Position numbers and translations under genes: made by a program. The notes below the pieces were generated by a model. It saw nothing but the letters and a program-made list of their open reading frames with translations, was not told the DNA's origin and did no database searches. From contig JAZARR010000153.1 of the NCBI GenBank assembly GCA_037389465.1, forward strand, positions 2,341,001-2,405,000: a stretch of 64,000 nucleotides of DNA. The letters are read 5' to 3'. Within the stretch, counting starts at the first letter, position 1. Every line of letters starts with the position of its first letter. The stretch comes from Baylisascaris procyonis. Its lineage: Eukaryota > Nematoda > Chromadorea > Rhabditida > Ascarididae. Of this stretch, positions 1 through 14,220 are shown piece after piece.

Positions 1-1500
1 GCAAATACTTTTCTATACAAATTTAAGAAATGCGTTTTGTGCAATATTGCTCTACATCTTGGCCAATGATGTCACTATGCTGGATTCGTTATCGCTATGC
101 ATTAAATGCACTTTTTTTTTGAAAATAGATGCAATAGCGCCCTCGCATCTGCTTCTAGAAACGCAGCTGTACTATGCTCGTAACATATTTCGCCTTCTCA
201 TACCATCGAAATATTGTATTTATAGTTTATGCCAAACCGAAAACGATGAGTCTACTAGTCATGATCGCTCACAGGAGAATTTGGTGTCAAAATTCCAGGA
301 GCTTTCATAAAAATAGTAAAACATTTACTGATTTTTCCACCTAACTAATGGTTACAAGCAGGTCCAAATGTTGAGTATCCGCTAAAGTAAAGTCTGTAAA
401 TTTGCGACAGAACAATGGAAAAAATCCTCCGATGTCGGACCCAATGGGAAATCCAAAAAATCCTCTCCGTCCCTCCCCTAGCCCCATAATAACAATCTTT
501 GCTTTAAAAGATTTTTGGACAATGGCGAATCATTTATTCGCTCTGTTTAAAATGAGTAAACCCGGCCTCAATAACCAAATATTAGGATGGCGGATGCCTT
601 ATTACAAGCATGCAAAAGGACATGGCCGTATCATAATCGGCTTTACGAAAGCCAGAAGGGATCAGCGGTAAAAATGTAATAAGAATGAGGTTAAGGCATA
701 CATTCAGAACCAATCAGTAGCAGTCGCATCTTTACTGGTATTGACCCACTCCCTCTTCCGGCCTCTCGGAAATCCAAACGTAGTACCCTCACAGTTCAGA
801 ATCCTCGAGCACTAGCTCACAATGGCACTCCAAGAAGCATAAGGAAGTAATGATATTTAACAAAACTTCACGTAAAAATGTCGTCGAAACATTCGCAAGC
901 TCATGCAGTACAGGAAACGCCAACCTGCCCAATAACCCATTTACAGATGAAATGAGAACGACAAATGAATTTGCATGAAACGTATCAATGCTTCGGCGTA
1001 TTACTCTATCTGTATCTGCCTCTCGAATATATGATGAATTTTATTTTTACTAGACTTCATTTCCTCTGATATTTTGCTAAACTCCTAGGTAGATATATAA
1101 ATATCGTATGAGCACAATACACGTTGCCGGTGTAATGTGTGGTTACATATTGTGCTCATATTCAATGTGGTTGAAATGTGCAAATGTTTGCGATATGCTC
1201 GAACAATTGTTGAAGGCAGCCGTGAATACAATGGTCCGCGTTTCTTGAATATATTTAAGTACAGGTTCTTGAACTAAACAATGTTCAAAGAAGAGTGCAA
1301 GAAAACAGCATGGAATGTGAAAAAAAAAACAATTCGCAGGTGAGAAGTGAGCAAAGAGTATTCATTGACAACAGAAGGAACACAAAGGCACACATCACAC
1401 ATCACGCACACACTCTCCGTTAAATTAAAATCAAATCGGCATGAACATAGCCGAAAGATCTATTACAGTTGCCCTCCAATTAATAAAGAAACTGCTGTAC
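1..1500. other. left-edge non-coding stretch, intron 4 side of a dehydrogenase gene
   Basis: This stretch lies downstream of the last visible exon of the left dehydrogenase copy. I looked on the minus strand for the expected fifth exon (its relative begins with YELKPFGV and contains LEPGIFKT) and for the sixth, and saw neither. If the gene is intact, intron 4 is over 1.5 kb here, against about 300 bp in the right copy. The only structure noted is an inverted repeat at 1107-1160. Confidence 0.5.
1107..1160. repeat. 13-bp perfect inverted repeat with 28-bp spacer
   Basis: The arms are tatgagcacaata (1107-1119) and its exact reverse complement tattgtgctcata (1148-1160). It lies in presumed intron or intergenic DNA beside the left dehydrogenase copy. 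It could be a hairpin or the end of a small palindromic element. No target-site duplication was identified. Confidence 0.6.
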
Positions 1501-4626
<3,126 letters not shown>

Positions 4627-4633
4627 TTCAAAA

Positions 4634-4641
4634 CTGAAAGC
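4634..4641 (-). promoter_or_regulatory. probable spliced-leader trans-splice acceptor of the left dehydrogenase gene
   Basis: On the minus strand the sequence ctttcag ends at 4634, and the start codon follows after only 7 nt (TTTTGAA). A strong acceptor with no visible upstream donor or exon, placed just before an ATG, is the usual nematode arrangement for SL trans-splicing. A conventional upstream non-coding exon is the alternative. Confidence 0.4.
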
Positions 4642-4659
4642 TGCTCAGTAAAATTCACT

Positions 4660-7430
4660 TAAGTGTGCAATTTCGATTCAACCGATAAATAAAAATTCGA
4701 GGAATACACACTAGGTTCTCTATTTTTATGTAGAAATAATAGAAAAACGCAACAGGAAAAAAATATAATGTCTTTTTGCATCTATAAATGGCCGGAAGCA
4801 TAATATAGATGAAAGAAGAACATGCATAGCGGATATGCGCCAATCAATTGCAAGGCAGCTTGCGAATGCACGAGATTAGTTCCGCGCATTGATGGCAATA
4901 GCAGTTCCGTGCAGGGACAATCGATAAGACAACATGGTTATCGTGGAGGAGTTGCATCTAGCTTGTTATGCTATTGCAATATCTGCAATTTCACTCGTCA
5001 AAAATGCAGATATAGAATTGCAACTTCGACCCTCGAGGTAAGAAAATACGGCGATGAAGCATAGAAACTCCTCGAAAAGTGGCTTGGAAACTATGTGTTG
5101 TGCACATTATCCGGCAACAATTGCGAATGAAGTTGAACTTGGATGTCCCGACTCTTCACGACAAAAATTCTCTCATACAAGACTTAATGACTCGAAATTT
5201 GATGAAAATGTAGTGAAAAGAGCATGCAGAAATGTAGAAATTGCAACGCAAAGTTGAGTGAATAAGTGAGCGTTTACTGAACAAATACACTGAAGAATAA
5301 AGGAGACCCCAGTCAAGTTGCAACAGAGTGTGAAAATGATACCAGTGCATGTGGCATGCATTTGCAGTTTAAAATCGCATCCAGGAAAGCTCACAGTAGA
5401 TCGGATCTAACTGGATTTCCCAATGCATTTCTAAAAAATAGGGCGAACGATGCGAGTTTCAAAAGCATTGAGCCATGCTGTTCGACAAGGCGCATTTAGA
5501 TGCAGTGAAATGTTTGCTGCACTAGAAAGATGGTTGCGCACATAAGCGAAGTGATTAGCTTTCCATCGTAATTCACTTATCCTCCTCTTACTTAATCCCG
5601 CGACTTACTGCTATATTTCAAAGTTCTTCGTTAAGAGTATGACCTAGTAAATGGAAATTTCAGCAAGTGCACATTAGTTTCATTAGAATCTCTAATACGT
5701 CACACCTCATATTCGAAATGAACTGATCGACTTTCGCTAGGCGCTGTGATAAACCGACGACCTTGACATAAGCGAAATGTTTACACAGCAGATACGTTTA
5801 ATGCTGCGGAAACTAGTTCTCTTTCCATTCTCGCTTATAAAGAAAGGCTTTTTCGTGAGGGAAACCTTATTGTGGATAGTACGAAGTCTTAAAAAGTAAA
5901 CTCACCTAACTAAACTTTTCACAACTATTACCAGTAAAACCGGAAGTGTTTTTGAATAAATCGTGACCAACAGGACAGAAGATATAACCAATCATACAAC
6001 GAATGGAATATAAATCTCTTTAATTAACATATACAACAAAAAACTCAAAAGAGATGAAGGCTGGCTACCCCAACGAAATCACTAACGCTAATAGATGGCT
6101 ATGTTTGAGCGAAACAACACCATAAGAACAAAACTTTAGAAGAAGTGATCCATCTAGTAGAACGCAATCGTTGCGTTGATATTCGCTGATGAACAACCCA
6201 CTTACACGATTCGCGTCTTCATGGGGGGAGTCACGCGTCGAAACGACCAATCATAGTACGTCTCTCGTTCGAAGGCATCACGACAGAAATGATGTACTAC
6301 CTCTATGCATCGAACTTTTAAATGGTGATCGCAGAAGAATTTAATGTTGCGGCTGTTTTTGGACTGCCCAAGTTGGTCAAAGAGTCGAATGCAGCAAAGA
6401 AGATAATTTTTTCCCATCTCATATTCTCTTCTGTTAACTCGAATATATGAAATAAACATAATTTTTTGCAAGAGATTTTGATAATGCATACGAATTGTTT
6501 GCGGAAAAAACATTTTAAAAGATTATAGGCGATTTTTCTACGGAAATCTTTAGCTTCAAACGACGTTATTCCCTTTTACTTGAACGCAAGCTTTAAGTAC
6601 TGACGTATTCATTTCGTCTAATTAAATAACGCCGTTCAATGTGAGTAATGAGTTGCTCCGTGTAAATGAAAGTAGCGACACGTTTTTATTTTACTAGAAA
6701 GAAGAAAAGGATATAATGACACTCTAAAGAAAGAAAATGAAAGATTGGAACGTCACTGAGAAAAGAGTCACATAAAAACGCAGTAAATATGGATCATAAA
6801 AGATTGAAGCAAATATGAGTAATAACAATGTTGTTTCGTAGACGCATGATCGATAGATGTAATAGTATAACATTTTTTATTTCTTTGAGTTATGGCTCAA
6901 AGAGCCGAAACGTCAGCATAAATTATCATTTCATCTCTACTCGACGCATTACATGGTCATAACCAAAAAAAAAAAACTGTTATACTATTACAAGATGGAA
7001 ATAGTTGGAACGGTTACGAAACGTTTACAATGGACATGCTCTAGACGCTTGCTTGCAACGTGGCGAACAGCCAGCCATGAATACGCTTCATCATTAGAGC
7101 ATCCAAGAAAGGGCAAAATGAAAACACAAAGATTCAGCATTTCGCTTATGACTGCTATTGTCACCTTGATTTGATATAAGTGTTGCAACAAAAATAATGT
7201 AAATTTTCCAACACGAAAATGCCCTCCAGCGGGATATCAGGGTTCCGTTGGAGAGCGTTGCGAAAGAAAAATCCCGAAAAGACCTCAGATATTTTGAAAA
7301 GCAGCTATAGACTGAACTGAGACATCAGACGGCAAAGAGATTTTAAATCAGAAAGCCGAGGTGGTTGCTCGCAGCTCGCTTGAGACACTCCACGAAACGT
7401 TGTTGTGCTACCGGAACCGGTGTCCACAAC
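4660..7430. other. intergenic stretch between the two dehydrogenase copies, nothing recognised
   Basis: I see only short open frames here, of the length expected by chance in AT-rich DNA, with no convincing exon flanked by good splice sites. There are no RNA genes and no clear mobile element. Confidence 0.5.
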
Positions 7431-7612
7431 TCCATTCATGCACTTTCTTGCCAAATCCTTCCGCGCATTTCCTGGTCGTCAACCAGGTTCGATCTGGCGC
7501 TGTGACAAAATCGCGAGAGTAGAGCAAATTCTTCTAGCCACGAACTTCCTTGGTTACAAAAAGAACCGGAAGTGGACTGATCCATCTGTATTATCGTAGC
7601 AAATACTGAGCA

Positions 7613-7706
7613 CTTGATACATTTACTCTTTGGTGAAGGTGACTTGCAGCCATAGGGACACTTGGGCTGCCTTTTTGGTTCATGGCATTTATATTCCAAA
7701 TTACAG
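7613..7706 (-). CDS. cysteine-rich exon-like segment, unidentified secreted-type module
   Basis: On the minus strand a good acceptor (tgcttgacag) ends at 7707, and the frame from 7706 encodes six cysteines spaced C-x5-C-x8-C-x3-C-x8-C-x2-C, for example CPYGCKSPSP. The frame stays open to 7436. The spacing resembles small disulfide modules of nematode secreted proteins (inhibitor-like or EB-type), but I cannot assign a family. The 3' limit is uncertain: possible donors follow KSPSPK and the last cysteine. It lies about 660 bp downstream of the right dehydrogenase gene on the same strand. No partner exon was found, so it may be an isolated exon, a relic or chance. Confidence 0.3.
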
Positions 7707-8097
7707 CTGTCAAGCAGAAAATAATGCTCTCCGAGGCTTGCTAGACGCACAGCATACTACTGAGAACTCCCAAGCAATATTTACCAAATAAGAGGTGTCC
7801 GAGACGATCACCTACGAATGCAATGCGTAATTTTGAAATATGACTAGATCACCCAGTCGCCTATAAAACTGAACCGTTATTTCGCCTCAGTAGGAAATTT
7901 TGACAAGTTAGTGCACGACAGAATATGGGTTAGTATATATGGATCGCGTCCACTACTACCATTCTGCTTTACCGATTTTCGTTTCATCTCCCCAAATCCA
8001 GACATGTTTGAATGTCGTCTGCAATTTATTTTCTATGGAAAAGTTGGTGGATTTTGGAGAACGTCTACGCATACTTCGAGTGATTTTCTTGCATTCA

Positions 8098-8103
8098 TTT
8101 ATT
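8098..8103 (-). terminator. possible polyadenylation signal (AATAAA) of the right dehydrogenase gene
   Basis: AATAAA on the minus strand lies about 265 nt beyond the TGA. Other A-rich hexamers occur nearer the stop, so this choice is weak. Confidence 0.25.
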
Positions 8104-8367
8104 TGTCCTAAGCCTCCTAAATAACATCAACATATTGTAGAAATGTTCACATATAACTGCATAATGCGTTAACACATTAAGTACACACAATCACGGTGAC
8201 ATCAGTTAACTTGTTTCCTAACTGAACACATAAAGTAAGCATATAGCAGTCGAAGCCTCGAAAACCATAACTAAACATATTGAGCTGATGGAAAGAAGCC
8301 ATAGTGAATTTACTTGATGCACAATAAGAAATGGGATAGTCATATGTGTAGGATTTTTCCTAATTAC

Positions 8368-11300
8368 TCATTTATATTTTTTATTTTCAATTGCAGCTGG
8401 CTTCATTTTTGTATCGAAGAGGAGTTTCGTCGCAAAATCAATAATCTCGGTTGAAAGATATGTAATCGGTATGAAGAGCAATAATGCATCCCAGCCACAA
8501 CGATATCGATAACGTGGAAATCGTGCTGTTATCGCGTGATAATAGCTATCGATCACATATTCGACATGCTCCGAACTCAGGTCGTTGAAAAGATCGCTCC
8601 AATGTGCAGCAACTGGAATGTTCACGAATCTTTCATAGTACTATCGTTCGACGTTCTAATGGTTAAAAAAATCGGAAACTGCACGAAATGGTCGGGTGAG
8701 CGCCTCGGTCAGTGCCTAGGTCACAAATTCTCAGTTCTCAAGAAATGTAGTACATATTGATTTTGGCATGATTGAGTTATCTGCCTGAAGATCATTCGCA
8801 AAGTAGATATAGGTGTTTCCTGGTGTTCAAAGACTGGGCCATTCGAAACCGTTTTGGCGGCAGCTGAGACGAGCATAACCAAAAATTCCATACATATTGA
8901 TTTTTTTTTGAAGGGTTCAAAAGGAAATTCTTTTAGCGGATATGGAAGAAATTCCTTCCAAAATGGAATCTCCCAAATCATTCAGTTCATTTTTGATCTT
9001 GAGCTATCATGATTAATGGAAAATTGCACCTGTCTTAGAAATTCCCATATTCATGGACATAAAATTTGCTGCAACCTTTCATGCATGCTTCGAGAAAAAA
9101 GAGCAATACAAACCAGTGAGAACAAAACCGGAAAACTTCCAATTTGAATTATGTTCCGAAAGCTTTTTTTTTTCACTTCCCATCTCACAAGCGATTTGTG
9201 GAAACGCTATTTTACTTAAGAACACAGAGCTGAAGTCAGTTCCTGCGGGACGCTTATTTCAAGTGAAGCTTCGTTCAACCGATACTGGTACCTTGGTGTG
9301 GAATATGTATGATAATGGCACTACAATCTATCGAACACGTCTATTTACCTGTCTTGATTGCTCTGAGGGAAAGCGGCAGTTTCAGCACTCTGAAGGGTGG
9401 CATGCTAAATGTGTGTAGATAATAGAGTACTAGTGCATTTAAAAAATTGTTGGCACCTGCCTGCTCGGTCAAAAGCGACCCCAGGAGGTGAATGCACATC
9501 GATCGTGGAATTCTCCATGTCATGTGACAGACAGTAAACGAATGCGTTATAAAATCACCCCATATTTCCATGAGAACAAATATTTCCTACGTAGCGGCCA
9601 GCAAACAACTCTATAAATTTAGACGTCTTACAAAAATCTTTGAAAGCTACGCCATATTCTTCCCGTTGTTCATCGGTTAGCTTATTCCAGACACCGTCGA
9701 TTCGCTGTTTCATAGCGTCGCGATCAACTAACCCGGTTTTGAAAATACCAGGTTCGAGGATACAACAAGTTACGCCAAATGGTTTCAATTCATACCTGCA
9801 AAAAACAAACTTTGGAACAGCTTTTTTGCTGCAGATGTCACCGCATGAGTAACAATAAAATTCTGCTCGAATTTATATTAGACAATCAACGCAATGTCGT
9901 TATTATTGTATTACAAATATGAAAACGGATTTGGATTGTATACAACAAACAACGAGTAGTGAAAATAAATCAACACATGTGATATGGCAGCATAATTGAA
10001 ATATCTGAAAAGAGCAACTTCTCGATGAAAAGGACTCCAAAGCAGTAAAGGTGAAAAACACCGACGGACTCGATAGCAAAGCGAACACTTACCTGATGCA
10101 GTCCATGTAGGCCTCTGAGGCAAATTTCCCCACCGTGTAAGGACCCGCATATGGGAGTGAGACGCGTCCGGCTACGCTTGTCACACTAACGATACGTCCT
10201 TTCGATTGCTTGAGAAGTGGTTTGAAAGCCTCAAGAAGAAAAAAATGAAATCTTCGAGAAACGAGATTTGAAAACAGCATAGACAGTATCATTGATACTG
10301 CAATCGCAACCCAAGAAATTATAAAAGTTCTTAATTGGAACAGCACTCGATTCATTGGTAAGTAGACCCTTGTACAACTAAGAGTCGGAAATTTGAATCG
10401 AAGGGAACTCAGAACGACCACTGATGATAAAAGTGGGAAAATTGTGAGAAGTAATGATAAGAACCTGTGACACTCTAATAATGCCGAGTGTATTGATATC
10501 CAATGCCAATTTATAGTCTTCAATTGAGCACCAATCGTCAGGACCATAGGTTGCGAAGATGCCCGCATTGTTAACGACTGCCCACAAACCTCAAGCCATA
10601 CACTAAGCAAAATATTAGCAATAATTCAATAAAAATGTCTCTTCGCAAAAACAAAATTGTCCGTTGAACTAAATGATGGTGATGGATCACAGTTATAAAA
10701 GCTTGCGCACAAAACTTCCAATTTCGCCTTCTTTTAGTATAAAAGTGTAATTTCAGGCAGTTGCAAAGCGTTGAAGACGGGTCATTTCAATGGATTGCTA
10801 AGTTCAAAAACTTACCTATAAAACCGGCGCAATACCTACTGGGGTAATTTTGCTCGCTAACCCCAGTAGCTCTACGAGTGGTCAATAGACAATATGAAAT
10901 GTAAAACAAACCACACGTATGTCGATACTGGTCCAACCACTCTTGCAATCCTCTCAAAAAGCGGCCGCTTTGTGATCCTATGGATCTAAGCCGATCAGCC
11001 GCGAACTGCATGCAAATTAAAGAAGGACGTCTTCTTGAACGACTAGAATTACTCTCTTCAACCGTTAGGAATGTTGGCAAAGGAAGCAACCGCGCAATAC
11101 ACATTACATCGTCAAACTTCAAAACACTGACTGTCACATAAATCTACCGAGCTCTCACACACATACAGATAATCAGGCATCAGAAGCTCATTGGCACAAA
11201 TAGCGTATCCGCATGAGCCTACAGAATCAGCCGGTTGCACGAGAATTTCCATTTTTGAACCGTAAGCGATAGGTAGCAGGGAAATTCGTCTTGCACGTTT

Positions 11301-12573
11301 CATGGCCTCTTAGCTGTCAATAACTTGTGCGAATGTGATAAACCATCATGTACTTGAGATGTATGTTGATCCTCCGAGTGCGAATGTGATAAACCATCAT
11401 GTACTTGAGATGTATGTTGATCCTCCGACATAGGTTATAACCATCAAGTTTAGTCACCTAAGCTTTTGTGTTTTGCAACCAACCCACAGTTAGACCTGAG
11501 GATGTGATGCAGCTACGATGTACTCTTAAGAAAATTTGCAAAGTCGCATCAAATTCCATGTGAGAAATTAGCCACCGCATTAACTGGAGAATTCTTCTGC
11601 TCTATAGCATTTTCAGTGTCTTTTGTTATAGTATTTCGTGTATTTGTTTGTCGTCCGATCGATTATCTGAAAAAAATGAGTTCAGCTGCATTACGCCTAT
11701 CTTACTGAAGTAATTGAACGGGAAAGCACTTCCAGTTTCTTCTAGCTATCATTTGCACCAATAACGAGACATGCAGAAAATACTTCAGCACCTTCAGATT
11801 CCTAATGAGAACGAGAAGTTGTTTCACTTACTTATTCCAGGTTCGAGTCGCTTCTTGACAAAATCGACAGCCTTTTTCACAGAGTCGTCTTTGGTCACAT
11901 CTATCATTACCGTGCTGACAGTTCCCTCCAAAGAGGTGGAATCAACTTCAATCGATTTCGCTCCCTTTAATTAATGCGCATGACGTAGTGGACGAAAATG
12001 ATCTTATGAATCGCCTAGTCTCGATGGAAACTATTTCTCCAGGAGCTGCTCAGTTAGTCTGTGACTATCCTCGAATCATCTTTATCTTTCCGAAAATGGA
12101 TATTTTCATACAATCTGATAACTCGGGAAAAAAATAGTGCATTATTCAATCGCGGTGCCGTTGTCATTAATTGTGCTCATGAAATGTGCAATTTTCATGT
12201 CATCCGTCTGATGTGGTCGCCTATGTCTGCATGGTTCACCGGAAACCTTTAAACAAAATGTAAAATTTAGCATCTATGATCACCAAAAACTCTCTAAATA
12301 AGCGCCGCGTTTAATCAGCATCATTGGAGTGAACATTGGATTCTTCGAATATGAAACATGCACCTGTTCCGTTAGGCACCCAGCAAAGACGTGCATCCCA
12401 TTCTCGGCACATTTTATAGCCAGCATTCGTCCAAATCCGGAATCGCATCCGGTTATGAAGACTGCCTTCTCTCTAAGGTTTCCAACCGGCAGCAGCTCCC
12501 ACATGTAGCGAAGTGCATAATACAGCGACACCAACAGGAAGACCAATATGAACGCGGAAAAGCAGCAAACCAT
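8368..12573 (-). CDS. short-chain dehydrogenase/reductase, retinol/steroid dehydrogenase type (complete, 6 exons, 337 aa)
   Basis: The exons are 12573-12364, 11964-11832, 10589-10465, 10229-10093, 9795-9632 and 8612-8368. Together they give 1014 nt with consistent phases and a terminal TGA. The protein has an N-terminal anchor (residues 5-21). TGCDSGFG is at 41-48 and FAGCLT at 63-68. NNAG is at 121-124, and the catalytic residues are Ser174, Tyr187 (YTVGK) and Lys191. ILEPGIFKT follows, as in the substrate-pocket region of this branch. The C-terminal exon contains [14 protein letters not shown] and a hydrophobic [14 protein letters not shown] segment, as in retinol/17-beta-hydroxysteroid dehydrogenases. 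About 320-340 residues is the usual family length. The expected reaction is NAD(P)-dependent oxidation or reduction of a retinoid, sterol or similar lipid at the endoplasmic reticulum; the real substrate cannot be read from sequence. Exon 5 is ended at a gtaaga donor because that phase joins exon 6 in frame. C. elegans dhs genes are the nearest relatives I can name by type; I assign no orthologue. Confidence 0.92.
9053..9418 (+). CDS. 121-codon open frame nested antisense in intron 5 of the dehydrogenase gene
   Basis: An ATG-initiated plus-strand frame sits entirely inside intron 5 of the minus-strand dehydrogenase gene. The product would be soluble, with a plausible composition and a CLDC plus terminal AKC cysteine pattern. 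No splice acceptor close to the start, polyadenylation signal or family signature was recognised. It may be a nested gene, a decayed element or chance. Confidence 0.2.
   Translation: MDIKFAATFHACFEKKEQYKPVRTKPENFQFELCSESFFFSLPISQAICGNAILLKNTELKSVPAGRLFQVKLRSTDTGTLVWNMYDNGTTIYRTRLFTCLDCSEGKRQFQHSEGWHAKCV
11327..11428. repeat. 51-bp perfect tandem duplication
   Basis: Two identical 51-bp units (11327-11377 and 11378-11428, each starting gtgcgaatgtgataaacc) lie head to tail in intron 2 of the right dehydrogenase gene. Perfect identity suggests a recent duplication or an assembly artefact. Confidence 0.9.
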
Positions 12574-12579
12574 TATCGA

Positions 12580-12590
12580 CTGCAAAATCA
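12580..12590 (-). promoter_or_regulatory. probable spliced-leader trans-splice acceptor of the right dehydrogenase gene
   Basis: On the minus strand gattttgcag ends at 12580, and ATG follows after TCGATA. A start upstream in the same frame would be TTG and would read through this acceptor, so 12573 is the better start. It also gives exon 1 the same 210-nt length as in the left copy. Confidence 0.45.
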
Positions 12591-12673
12591 GTTTTGAAGT
12601 GTTGCTATTAATATTGCTTTACTAATTCACTCTTCTCATTCGGAAATCAAACGAATTCCTCAACGATTGATGC

Positions 12674-13018
12674 CATCCTCCGCTGAATGAGCGTGGCATT
12701 TTACTACGTCCAGAGGACCCACGTTTGCCATCGAAATGCACGAAGAATAGTTGGATCCTATACTGCATTGATGTAACATCACCTGACTCATTAGTAAATC
12801 GCTGCAACAACGTACACAGTCAACCGCATATCGCTGACGATGATAGTTTGCAGTATTCTCCTGCATTAGCTAAATAAGCATTTTGATGAAACTTATAACA
12901 TGAAAATAATACAGAATTCACCATAACATCGTCACGATTTCGCAACGTTCCTTTCCGTTTCAAAACGGATTCTTGCCTGGTCATTACTGGAGAACATTTG
13001 AGCAATCCGCACACTGCA
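12674..13018 (+). other. coding-like pocket upstream of the dehydrogenase start, unresolved
   Basis: Two plus-strand frames without an initiator look protein-like: 12674-12877 (contains LLRPEDPRLPSK) and 12899-13040 (contains VITGEHLSNPHTARKIE). Partial open frames also exist on the minus strand. Acceptor-like (aatacag) and donor-like (gtaaat, gtaag) sites occur, but I could not join exons with confidence. It may belong with the frame at 13338-13686. It could be a small gene divergent from the dehydrogenase or a decayed one. Confidence 0.2.
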
Positions 13019-13337
13019 CGTAAGATTGAAACTATCTGTTAAACCGCGTCAATAACTCTGTTCCCACGGTTAGGCTCCTGATCGGGCCAGCAAGGGTGCT
13101 ACTCAAGAGAAGCATGCTCATAAAATTCAAAGGCGTAACCATGCTACCCAAATTCAAGGAATCAAAGTTTAAATCTTCACCAACTGTAGTTACTCTGTTC
13201 ACCATGCACCTGAACGCGATCAGAAGCACTCTGCTACGGCTATAAAACAGAGAAAGCAAGGGAAAGCAAGATAACTGCACCGATATTTACACACTTCGTT
13301 CCCCAGCCATTCTATGATGACATCGCGACGTTTTCAG

Positions 13338-13686
13338 GGATATCAGCATTCCTATCGTAAAAAATTTTCAAACTATCTCACTACTTCCTCACTCAGTTGT
13401 CATACGATTGCCACGGAATGCCCGACAATTTGGATTCACCCAAAGAGCAGAATCTGGTGAGGAATCCGGCAGCCAGGTTCCCGTAGTGATCACATTGTCA
13501 GGCCTTATGATTATCAACGAAGCGCCCAACTCAGAGAACTTGTTCACAATTCTCATTGCGTTAAAGAAAGAAGAATTTCAAATTGAGCTTGAAAGATTGA
13601 GTGGAACTTTCTTGAAAATTACAACGGCGGCTGAGGAGCTGAAGAAAAGACGGCTGGTCTCTTTACTTCTGAAATCACTTCTCTGA
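13338..13686 (+). CDS. terminal-exon-like open frame, product not recognised
   Basis: A strong acceptor (gacgttttcag) ends at 13337. From 13338 the frame stays open for about 115 codons to TGA at 13684-13686. The predicted segment has a beta-rich first half (VPVVITLSG) and an amphipathic, lysine- and leucine-rich end (AAEELKKRR). I do not recognise the family. The preceding exon would have to end in phase 2, and candidates lie at 12.67-13.26 kb. The minus strand also has a 57-codon ATG frame through part of this DNA (containing VITTGTWLPDSS), so the coding strand is not certain. Confidence 0.35.
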
Positions 13687-14180
13687 AGAGAGTTGATTAA
13701 GATTGCTCAACGGAATTCTTAAATACAATATTCGCATAAACGAATAGCATCACAAAACTAAACACTTTTCTAAAACATATCAACGAAAATGCGACCGAAT
13801 GGCGCAATATCACTTCACTGATATCAACTGTCCGATAAGGTGTGCTCACCTTCGCTACTAGCATTTCAAATAAACAAACTGCACCTACTAGCTTCGTCAA
13901 GGTGTTTTTGTTTGCAATAGATGAATGGCACAGTAAACATGATGAATAAGGAGGGAGGACATGAATGTAAATGGACGATTTTTTTTCTCTTTCAACTTTA
14001 ACAATGCTCTATTATGGTCGGGAAGAAGTTGCAGGAAAAATTTCATCGATGCTCTGATTTTTCATCTTTGTCGAATGAAACATAAAATTGCTTCAATACT
14101 TCTTTTTTTTTTCTCTTTTTCTTCGTTTTCGTTCTTTTGTATTATTTTGCTTTCTGTTTTGCAATTTTTTTTTAATTTTA

Positions 14181-14220
14181 TTTTATTTCACAAAATACAT
14201 TTTTATTTCACAAAATACAT
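14181..14220. repeat. 20-bp tandem duplication in a T-rich tract
   Basis: Two identical units of ttttatttcacaaaatacat lie in a T-rich stretch (about 14.09-14.22 kb) between genes. The T-rich open frames here are low-complexity artefacts. Confidence 0.85.

Noticed and set aside
7485..7500. ggttcgatct as a tRNA B box
   Set aside because: There is no matching A box, acceptor stem or anticodon arm around it.
10089..10610. 173-codon minus-strand frame across exons 3 and 4 of the right dehydrogenase
   Set aside because: It is an out-of-frame read through part of exon 3 and intron 3. The spliced model keeps the conserved NNAG and YxxxK motifs and explains the sequence better.
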